Below are positions 58,296 to 64,000 of a stretch of DNA of 64,000 bases, one piece after another; positions within the stretch are counted from its first letter, which is position 1, and every line of letters begins with the position of its first letter. The notes beneath the pieces were generated by a model. The model was given only the letters and a program-made list of their open reading frames with translations. It made no database searches and was not told the DNA's origin. The stretch covers positions 1 to 64,000 of the forward strand of contig NZ_BSYJ01000005.1 of the NCBI RefSeq assembly GCF_030270605.1, read 5' to 3'. The position numbers and the translations under genes were made by a program. The stretch is from Biformimicrobium ophioploci (lineage in GTDB: Bacteria > Pseudomonadota > Gammaproteobacteria > Pseudomonadales > Cellvibrionaceae).

Positions 58296-58943
58296 ATGAA
58301 GAAACTGGTCCTGATTGCCGCTTTGAGCACCATTGCCGGCTGTACCACCATGGATCCGTATACCGGCCAGACCAAGACAAGCAACGCTACCAAGGGCGCC
58401 GGTATTGGCGCTGTGGCGGGTGCCGTCATTGGCGCAGCAACTGCCAGTGACAAGGATCGCAAGAAGGGCGCTGTGACCGGTGCCCTTGGCGGCGCCGCGA
58501 TTGGTGGCGGTATCGGCTACTACATGGACAGGCAGGAGATGCTGCTGCGCGAGCGCCTGCAGGGTTCCGGTGTCCAGGTTGAGCGTGAGGGTGACAACAT
58601 CCGCCTGATCATGCCGGGTAACATTACCTTTGCCACTGGTCGTCACGAGATTCGTTCTGACTTCCACGGCACCCTGGATTCAGTGGCTGTGGTCCTGAAC
58701 GAATTTGATCGCACTGCCATCCGGGTTGGTGGCCACACTGACAGCACCGGCTCTGACGTCACCAACCAGGCGCTGAGCGAGCGACGCGCAGGCGCGGTAG
58801 CGGACTTCTTTATGGCACGCAATATCAGCGCTGGCCGTATTCAGGCTGTTGGTTATGGCGAACGTTACCCGGTAGAGCAGAACAATACCGATGCTGGCCG
58901 GCAGGCGAATCGCCGCGTAGAGCTGGAACTGCTTCCCCTGTAA
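58296..58943 (+). CDS. OmpA-family glycine-zipper lipoprotein
   Basis: This 215-residue protein has a lipoprotein signal (LSTIAGC, Cys about residue 16). A glycine-zipper region follows (GAGIGAVAGAVIGAA, GALGGAAIGGGIG), and then an OmpA-like peptidoglycan-binding domain: FATGRHEIRSDFHGTLDSVA, RVGGHTDSTGS, NQALSERRAGAVADFF and RVELELLPL. The layout resembles YiaD. It would tie the outer membrane to peptidoglycan. The ATG at 58296 has AGGAGA seven bases upstream. A small hairpin (58973-58989) follows the stop. Confidence 0.92.
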   Translation: MKKLVLIAALSTIAGCTTMDPYTGQTKTSNATKGAGIGAVAGAVIGAATASDKDRKKGAVTGALGGAAIGGGIGYYMDRQEMLLRERLQGSGVQVEREGDNIRLIMPGNITFATGRHEIRSDFHGTLDSVAVVLNEFDRTAIRVGGHTDSTGSDVTNQALSERRAGAVADFFMARNISAGRIQAVGYGERYPVEQNNTDAGRQANRRVELELLPL

Positions 58944-59142
58944 AGGCGGCTTGCATTAAAACTAAGGGCGGTGCAGGCGCGATGCCTGCGCCGTACCGTT
59001 TCGGGCGCTGTAGAGCAGCTGAGCGCAGCCAACACGCCCGCAAAGCAAAAAAGAATTCATTGAAGAGCCGGTTCCCCGGCATGTAGTACTTCGACAATCT
59101 CTGGAAAGCTGGCATTGGACGCCGGATACAGGTGGCACAGAT

Positions 59143-59553
59143 ATGAAGAACTACCTCGCGACACCTCTTGCCTTACTCGTCGGCAGTGCGGCCTTGCTCG
59201 CGCGCGCCGAGCCCGCTCCCGGCTACTTTGACAGCGCAGCGCTGGTTGCCCAGGTCAGGATTGCTGAAATTCACCGGGAACGGAATGAGGGGCTCTCCCA
59301 GCCGGGAATCACCGCGGTTCAGGGATATATATACGCCGCTGAAACCAGGAAAGTGTGGAAGGGCAGTGCCGGCGAAACTGTCGCTTTCCGTATCACCCTC
59401 AGCGATTGCCACCGCAAGCTGGAAGCGGGTGGTGAATACCTGATTTTCGCAACCCATGACGGCCTGGGCAGGCTCGAGGTCAAGAGCTGTGAAGCTGTTG
59501 TGCCCGAGGCCCAGTGGACACCCGTGCTCGCCAGTTTTACCCCGCGCGATTGA
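59143..59553 (+). CDS. Exported protein with TIMP/NTR-like fold
   Basis: This 136-residue protein has a signal peptide (SAALLARA-EP). The pattern AETRKVWKGSAGETVAFRITL, SDCHRKLEAGGEYLIFA and VKSCEAVVPEA recalls the netrin-like/TIMP beta-barrel of bacterial secreted proteins, with two cysteines that could form a disulfide. Function is unknown; an inhibitor or scaffold role is only suggested by fold. Its end overlaps the convergent MFS gene by 17 bases. Confidence 0.68.
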   Translation: MKNYLATPLALLVGSAALLARAEPAPGYFDSAALVAQVRIAEIHRERNEGLSQPGITAVQGYIYAAETRKVWKGSAGETVAFRITLSDCHRKLEAGGEYLIFATHDGLGRLEVKSCEAVVPEAQWTPVLASFTPRD

Positions 59554-60724
59554 GTTGCCAGCCCGGTCGTTGCCGGTAGCGCAATACCATCAGGCTGATC
59601 AGGGCCAGCGGTGCGAGGCTGACGATCACCATGCCCTGCCATCCTATCGCATTCAGGACCAGCCCGGCGCTGAGCGACGCCACGGCCTGGGTGGAGAAAA
59701 TCGTAAATTCATTGATGGTCTGTGCCCGGTAAGGGTCGCCATTGCCATAGGTTCGCGGGAGCAGAGTGGTGCCTGCGACGAACATGAAATTCCAGCCGAC
59801 ACCAAGCAGCACAAGCGCGGTCCAGAAGCCGGCGCCAGAAGTATCGAGCGCAGCAACCGCGGTACTCAGGACGTAGGCGACAACGCCGAGCAGGATCAGG
59901 CCACGGATGCCAAGCCGGCCAATCAGCCAGCCGGAAAACAGGGACGGCAGGTACATGGCGGCAATATGGCTCTGGATGGTGAACTTTGTCGTCTCCAGGC
60001 TGTGGCCATGGATGTGATGCATGCTGATCGGGGTGGCCGTCATGACGAAGGACATCACGCTGTAGCCGATGGCCCCGGAAGCAACGGCGCACCAGAACAG
60101 GGGCTCGTGCAGGAAGCTGCGACCCTCGGTATTGGATTCGGCGGGGGTGGACTCCGCGTTGGCGGCGGGGACAAAGAACTGCAGGCCGATAAGGACCACG
60201 ATGTAGCAAAACCCGATGAGCAGGAAGCTGCCGACGTAGCGGGTGCCTGTCAGCTCCTGGCCGGCGACTGCCAGCTCAGGTCCCACGAAGGCGGCGCCAA
60301 TGCCGGCCAGCAGTACCAGGGAAGCGGCCTGTGCCTGCTGGTGCAGCGGCACCTGTTCCATTGCGGCGAAGCGATAATGCTGTACCACCGCGGCAGACAT
60401 GCCGAGCACCACGCTCCCACACAGGAAAAGGGGGAAGGAAGCGGACTGCACTGCGAACGCGAGCAGTGCGCAGTTGAGCAGCCCGGCAGTGGCGGTAAAT
60501 ACAAACACCGCTTTGCGGCCGAAGCGCCGCATCAGGGATGGCACTATGCCCGCGGCCAGCGCGGTGCCAACCACCATTACTGCAATCGGCGCAGTGGCCA
60601 GAGTCGGGTCCGGAGCAAGCTCTGCACCAATCAGGGCGCCGAGAAATACCATGAGTGGTATCGCGGCGTTACTCATGACCTGCAAAAATCCGATCAGCCA
60701 TACCTGGCCAGGCAATTTCCACAT
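59537..60724 (-). CDS. MFS transporter
   Basis: This 395-residue inner-membrane protein has 12 hydrophobic helices and a central hydrophilic loop (about residues 190-210). MRRFGRKAVFVFTATAGLLN matches the MFS loop 2-3 motif, and GRLGIRGLILLG is its second-half counterpart. Substrate is unknown. The C-terminus is short and basic (RYRQRPGWQLNRAG). It is convergent with the TIMP-like gene and divergent from the LEA-like gene (183-bp gap). Confidence 0.85.
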   Translation of the reverse strand: MWKLPGQVWLIGFLQVMSNAAIPLMVFLGALIGAELAPDPTLATAPIAVMVVGTALAAGIVPSLMRRFGRKAVFVFTATAGLLNCALLAFAVQSASFPLFLCGSVVLGMSAAVVQHYRFAAMEQVPLHQQAQAASLVLLAGIGAAFVGPELAVAGQELTGTRYVGSFLLIGFCYIVVLIGLQFFVPAANAESTPAESNTEGRSFLHEPLFWCAVASGAIGYSVMSFVMTATPISMHHIHGHSLETTKFTIQSHIAAMYLPSLFSGWLIGRLGIRGLILLGVVAYVLSTAVAALDTSGAGFWTALVLLGVGWNFMFVAGTTLLPRTYGNGDPYRAQTINEFTIFSTQAVASLSAGLVLNAIGWQGMVIVSLAPLALISLMVLRYRQRPGWQLNRAG

Positions 60725-60844
60725 AATTTAAAGCGTCCGCGATAAATTCGCCCATGTTAGGGATATATTGAAGTAAAGGCCAGTGCGCTTATTTCGGATA
60801 TGAATAAAGGCGTAGAAAAATTTTACTGGTTAGCAATTCAGTGC

Positions 60845-60872
60845 TTGGATGTTATTAATTGCAGGTTATAGT
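60845..60872 (+). promoter_or_regulatory. Candidate sigma-70 promoter of the LEA-like gene
   Basis: TATAGT (60867-60872) matches the -10 consensus at five of six positions. TTGGAT (60845-60850) is a weak -35 at 16 bp spacing. The surrounding 183-bp gap is AT-rich relative to the neighbours. The start codon follows 36 bases later. Confidence 0.4.
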
Positions 60873-60907
60873 TTCTCTATTGAATGGATCCTGGGAAGGA
60901 ATTGATT

Positions 60908-61276
60908 ATGCGCAAGTTACTTTTACCCCTGATAATTCTCCTGATCATCGCCGGCTACTTCATGATGACGCGCGAGAATACCAAGGTGTCAGAACCGGTG
61001 CAGCCGGAGCCGCAGAAAGAGCAGCCCGCCACCGAGCTTGAAGGCGCTGTCGACCAGATGCAGGAAGATGTGAAGGATGCGGCAGAGTCTACCGGTGACG
61101 TAATCGAGGAAGGCGCTGAAGCAGCGAAAGACGCGGCAGACGACGCAATGGACAAGGCCAAGGAGGCCGCTGAGGACGCCGGTGAAGCGGTGGAGGATGC
61201 CGTTGACAAGGTACGCGGCAACGTGAACGAGGCGGCGGAAGAACTGGAGAAGAAAACCGAAGACCCTCAGTCCTGA
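60908..61276 (+). CDS. Membrane-anchored LEA-like helical protein
   Basis: This 122-residue protein has an N-terminal membrane anchor (LLLPLIILLIIAGYFMM) and then a highly charged Ala/Glu/Asp/Lys-rich region with 11-mer-like amphipathic repeats (EEGAEAAKDAADDAMDKAKE). This resembles group 3 LEA or apolipoprotein-like helices that protect membranes or proteins under drying or salt stress; the role is inferred. The ATG at 60908 has AAGGA eight bases upstream; the ORF opens earlier at 60884. A perfect terminator follows. Confidence 0.78.
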   Translation: MRKLLLPLIILLIIAGYFMMTRENTKVSEPVQPEPQKEQPATELEGAVDQMQEDVKDAAESTGDVIEEGAEAAKDAADDAMDKAKEAAEDAGEAVEDAVDKVRGNVNEAAEELEKKTEDPQS

Positions 61277-61315
61277 GGTCTCCAGCGCGCTTCGGATAAT
61301 ATTGATGTAAGCAGG

Positions 61316-61339
61316 GGCCGCGGATGACCGCGGCCTTTT
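61316..61339 (+). terminator. Rho-independent terminator after the LEA-like gene
   Basis: GGCCGCGG (61316-61323) pairs perfectly with CCGCGGCC (61328-61335) around ATGA, followed by TTTT. The loop contains an in-frame ATG (61324) of the next ORF. Translation from that ATG is unlikely, which supports the start at 61357. Confidence 0.75.
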
Positions 61340-61356
61340 GCGTTCTGGCTTGGAAA

Positions 61357-61722
61357 ATGATTATTCATCACTGGCACCGGGATAACAGTATTCTCGAAGT
61401 CGCCCCGCAGGGTCCGCTGCAGGCCGCGGACTTTCGGTCGCTGGCGTCCATGGTGGATCCCCATATCCTTGACGAAGGCAATCTCAAGGGGCTGATGATC
61501 AGCGCGGAGCAGTTCGATGGCTGGGAGAGTTTCGCCGCACTGATCGATCACCTCAATTTTGTCAGGGATCACCATCGTTCCATTCGACGCATCGCACTGC
61601 TCTCGGACAGTCCTGTTTTCGGGGTGCTACCGCGGATTCTCGATCACTTTGTCAGTGCGGAGGTGCGCCCGTTTGCCCTGGCCGAGCGCAACGACGCGCT
61701 TGAATGGCTGGCGGGAGCCTGA
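61357..61722 (+). CDS. SpoIIAA-like STAS protein
   Basis: This 121-residue cytosolic protein matches the SpoIIAA-like/DUF3478 pattern: ILEVAPQGPLQAADFRSLAS, GLMISAEQFDGWESFAALID and RIALLSDSPVFGVLPRILDHF, ending with LAERNDALEWL. These small STAS-like domains bind lipophilic molecules or partners. The ORF opens at 61324, but that ATG lies in a terminator loop; ATG 61357 (MIIHHW) is chosen. It lies 79 bases before rsmJ and may be co-transcribed with it. Confidence 0.8.
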   Translation: MIIHHWHRDNSILEVAPQGPLQAADFRSLASMVDPHILDEGNLKGLMISAEQFDGWESFAALIDHLNFVRDHHRSIRRIALLSDSPVFGVLPRILDHFVSAEVRPFALAERNDALEWLAGA

Positions 61723-61801
61723 TTGATTGGGACGGGCCGGGAAGGCCGCAAGTCGCTGAATTGCGCTAGAATCCAGTCCCGCGCATAAACCGAGATCTGG
61801 T

Positions 61802-62626
61802 GTGAAGGACTCCCTCGCAGTATTGACCGACTCTGCCGGATGGCTTGCCACTTTTGCCGCGGAGCACAGCCTGGAACCGCTCCCGGGTGTATCCCCTGAC
61901 GACGTTACGGCGTTTCCCTTTGTGCTCGCAGTCATCGACGGCAAACTGTCCCTCAAACAGACCGGCGCAGGTTCTGCGGGGCCGGTATATGTAGATTTTA
62001 CCGCGGGCGCATCCGATCACAGGCGCAAGTTTGGCGGCGGCAAGGGTCAGCAGATAGCCAAGGCGGTTGGAGTCCGCGGCAGTTTTCTGCCTCATGTGGT
62101 AGATGCCACAGCGGGGCTCGGCCGCGATGCCTTTGTCTTTGCCTCCCTGGGGTGCCGGGTAACCATGCTGGAGCGCAACCCGGTGGTGCATCGATTGCTG
62201 GCTGATGGGTTACAGCGTCTGCAGCAGTGCGACGATCCGGAACTGGCCGCCATTGGCGCGCGTATGACTCTGGAACAGGGTGGGGAACAGGGTGGGGAAC
62301 AGGGTGGGGAACAGGGGGGCGCGCGGGACTGGCTTGAGTCCTGTGCGGCGGACTCCTGTGATGTGATCTACCTGGATCCGATGTTCCCGAGCCGTGAAAA
62401 GAGCGCCAAGGTAAAAAAAGACATGGTGGCTTTCCACCATGTGGTGGGCATGGACGAAGATGCGGATGACCTGTTGCCGGCGGCATTGCAGGCCTGCATC
62501 TATCGCGTGGTGGTGAAGCGACCGAAAGGCGCGCCCCACCTGGCGGGCAAGGCGCCTGCGCTGGAACTCAAGGGCAAGTCCAACCGCTTTGATATTTATA
62601 CAAAGAAGGCTCTGCCGAAGGGTTGA
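61802..62626 (+). CDS. rsmJ: 16S rRNA m2G1516 methyltransferase RsmJ
   Basis: This 274-residue SAM-dependent enzyme methylates guanosine 1516 of 16S rRNA. It shows VYVDFTAGASDHRRKFGGGKGQ, VVDATAGLGRDAFVFASLG (SAM motif I), VTMLERNPVVHRLLADGL, and DVIYLDPMFPSREKSAKVKK (the DPMFP motif). An insert of four EQGG units (62273-62320) interrupts the usual loop after RMTL. The GTG start at 61802 lacks a strong ribosome-binding site. Its TGA is directly followed by the TGA of the convergent sdaA gene. Confidence 0.9.
   Translation: MKDSLAVLTDSAGWLATFAAEHSLEPLPGVSPDDVTAFPFVLAVIDGKLSLKQTGAGSAGPVYVDFTAGASDHRRKFGGGKGQQIAKAVGVRGSFLPHVVDATAGLGRDAFVFASLGCRVTMLERNPVVHRLLADGLQRLQQCDDPELAAIGARMTLEQGGEQGGEQGGEQGGARDWLESCAADSCDVIYLDPMFPSREKSAKVKKDMVAFHHVVGMDEDADDLLPAALQACIYRVVVKRPKGAPHLAGKAPALELKGKSNRFDIYTKKALPKG
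62273..62320 (+). repeat. 12-bp in-frame tandem repeat in rsmJ
   Basis: Four units of GAACAGGGTGGG (the last diverged at the third positions) encode EQGG four times. The region lies between two conserved parts of RsmJ where other members have a short loop. Perfect identity suggests recent expansion by slippage. Confidence 0.9.
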
Positions 62627-64000
62627 TCAGCAGTTGATCTCGTTCACTGCAAGGCCACCCTGGGATGTTTCCTTGTACTTGCTCTGCATATCGATGCCGG
62701 TCTGGCGCATGGTCTCGATCACGCTGTCGAGCGGCACCACGTGCGAGCCGTCGCCGCGCAGCGCCAGCCGCGCAGCATTGATCGCCTTCACCGCGCCCAT
62801 GGTGTTGCGCTCGATGCAGGGAATCTGTACCAGGCCGCCAATCGGGTCGCAGGTCAGGCCCAGATTGTGCTCCATGCCGATCTCCGCGGCATTTTCGATC
62901 TGCAGGGTATTTGCCCCGAGTACTGCGGCAAGGCCCGCCGCAGCCATGGAGCAGGCCACACCGATTTCGCCCTGGCAGCCCACTTCCGCAGCCGAGATCG
63001 AAGCGTTCTTCTTGAACAGCATGCCGATAGCGCCGGCTGTCAGCAGGAAGGTGCATACCGCATCCTGGGCGCTGCCGTGCAGCTTGTCGTCGTGTACAAA
63101 GCGCATGTAATAGGCGATGACCGCCGGGATAACGCCGGCCGCGCCATTGGTGGGGGCAGTGACGACCTTGCCCCGTGCGGCATTTTCTTCATTGACCGCA
63201 AGCGCAAACAGGCTCACCCAGTCCAGTACCGCGAGGCCCTGGGCCGGTTCACCCGCCAGCTGGCGCTTGAGGTCCGCAAACAGGCTTGCTGCGCGGCGCT
63301 TGACGTTCAGCCCACCCGGCAACACGCCATGCTGTGCGCAGCCGCGGTCAATACACGCATCCATCACCTGCCAGATATTCCACAGGCCTTCGTAGATGCG
63401 TTTTTCCGGGCGGAACGCCCTTTCGTTGGCCAGCGCCAGTTCCGCGATGGTCATGTTGTGTTTCTGGCACAGGGAAATCAGTTCCGCGCCGGAATTGAAG
63501 TCGTAGGGCAGGGGGCGCAGTTTCTGCGCCTTGTTCTCGAACTCGTCTTCTGCCAGTACAAAGCCGCCGCCGATGGAGAAGTAGCTGCGACGCAGCAACT
63601 CCTCATTGCCGCGCATTGCCACGCAGGTCATGCCGTTGGAATGCTGCGGCAGGAACTCGTTCATGTGGAACACCAGGTCCCGGTCGCGGACAAACGGGAT
63701 ATCCCGCACACCACCGAGGCGCAGCTGCTCGCTCTGGCCGATGGATTCGAGGCGGGTGTCGATCTGGTCCACATCGATACGGTCCGGCTGCTGGCCTTCC
63801 AGACCCATCTGAACCGCCATATCGGTACCATGGCCAACGCCGGTCAGGGCGAGTGAACCGTAGAGGTGCACCTGGACCCGGTCCAGCTCGTGCAGCAGGC
63901 CCTGGTCAACCAGTTCCTGCACAAAACGGTAGGCCGCCACCATGGGGCCGACGGTGTGGGAGCTGGACGGGCCTACGCCCACTTTGAAGAGTTCGAAAAC
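62627..64000 (-). CDS. sdaA: L-serine ammonia-lyase, iron-sulfur type (5' end outside window)
   Basis: At least 457 residues are present; the frame is open to the right edge, and [19 protein letters not shown] shows that only two or three N-terminal residues are missing. The enzyme converts serine to pyruvate and ammonia with a [4Fe-4S] cluster. Conserved segments include [11 protein letters not shown]-like [68 protein letters not shown] and [16 protein letters not shown]; the three cysteines in the last segments ligate the cluster. Its stop abuts the rsmJ stop. Ends NEINC. Confidence 0.95.
   Translation of the reverse strand, partial: VFELFKVGVGPSSSHTVGPMVAAYRFVQELVDQGLLHELDRVQVHLYGSLALTGVGHGTDMAVQMGLEGQQPDRIDVDQIDTRLESIGQSEQLRLGGVRDIPFVRDRDLVFHMNEFLPQHSNGMTCVAMRGNEELLRRSYFSIGGGFVLAEDEFENKAQKLRPLPYDFNSGAELISLCQKHNMTIAELALANERAFRPEKRIYEGLWNIWQVMDACIDRGCAQHGVLPGGLNVKRRAASLFADLKRQLAGEPAQGLAVLDWVSLFALAVNEENAARGKVVTAPTNGAAGVIPAVIAYYMRFVHDDKLHGSAQDAVCTFLLTAGAIGMLFKKNASISAAEVGCQGEIGVACSMAAAGLAAVLGANTLQIENAAEIGMEHNLGLTCDPIGGLVQIPCIERNTMGAVKAINAARLALRGDGSHVVPLDSVIETMRQTGIDMQSKYKETSQGGLAVNEINC

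Noticed and set aside
61324-61356. Upstream start of the SpoIIAA-like gene at 61324
   Set aside because: That ATG lies in the loop of a perfect terminator, and the added residues do not fit the family N-terminus.
1-64000. tRNA, rRNA, prophage, insertion sequence or integron features
   Set aside because: No cloverleaf-like tRNA sequence, transposase or integrase reading frame, or terminal inverted repeats were found on reading both strands.

Overview
The window is chromosomal DNA of a moderately GC-rich gammaproteobacterium. Greb, slyX, yciH, rsmJ, class II DAHP synthase, PutA and a VC_2705-type symporter are all present. Several secreted beta-barrel and c-type cytochrome genes suggest a marine or surface-living heterotroph of the Cellvibrionales/Microbulbifer kind; that placement is inference, and no rRNA, tRNA, phage, insertion sequence or CRISPR was seen. 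Coding is dense and both window edges cut genes: a DcaP-like porin on the left and L-serine dehydratase on the right.

Layout. 1-3.4 kb: end of a porin, a two-subunit sodium:solute symporter, a strong terminator and a VIT/CCC1 transporter. 3.4-14.3 kb: genes around aromatic amino acids (maleylacetoacetate isomerase, MarR regulator, aromatic aminotransferase, class II DAHP synthase, and an Lrp regulator divergent from a fused indolepyruvate ferredoxin oxidoreductase), interrupted by an SDS-hydrolase-type alkylsulfatase. 14.8-36.5 kb: the main point of interest, two large divergent operons of envelope genes. 36.5-42.6 kb: PutA with a divergent Lrp regulator, an EamA transporter and an acyl-CoA dehydrogenase. 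42.6-47.6 kb: a barrel-like protein, GreB, an S9 peptidase and an AGCS amino-acid symporter. 47.7-52.6 kb: an Atu-like operon (SDR, acyl-CoA carboxyltransferase, two acyl-CoA dehydrogenases), with a LysR-gene remnant where its regulator would be expected. 52.9-64 kb: housekeeping and small envelope genes, including a potassium channel with a zinc ribbon, an OmpA-like lipoprotein, an LEA-like anchored protein, rsmJ and sdaA.

The 14.8-36.5 kb locus appears to be an uncharacterised extracytoplasmic redox machine. The minus operon encodes a beta-propeller diheme lipoprotein, an SH3-barrel protein, a second barrel, a TlpA-type thioredoxin, a DUF4266 lipoprotein and a DUF3570 barrel. The plus operon encodes two further c-type heme proteins (one with a laminin-G domain), a Tat-exported DUF1501 protein, an ApbE flavin transferase, TPR proteins and lipoproteins, and an ExbB-ExbD-ExbD-AgmX/TonB-like energising module. 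The DUF3570 protein carries a DMISGAS segment that matches the ApbE flavinylation motif. The first ExbD has Asn where the proton-carrying Asp is expected, while the second keeps Asp. Taken together, this suggests a covalently flavinylated, heme-containing outer-membrane complex energised from the inner membrane. Its substrate is unknown.
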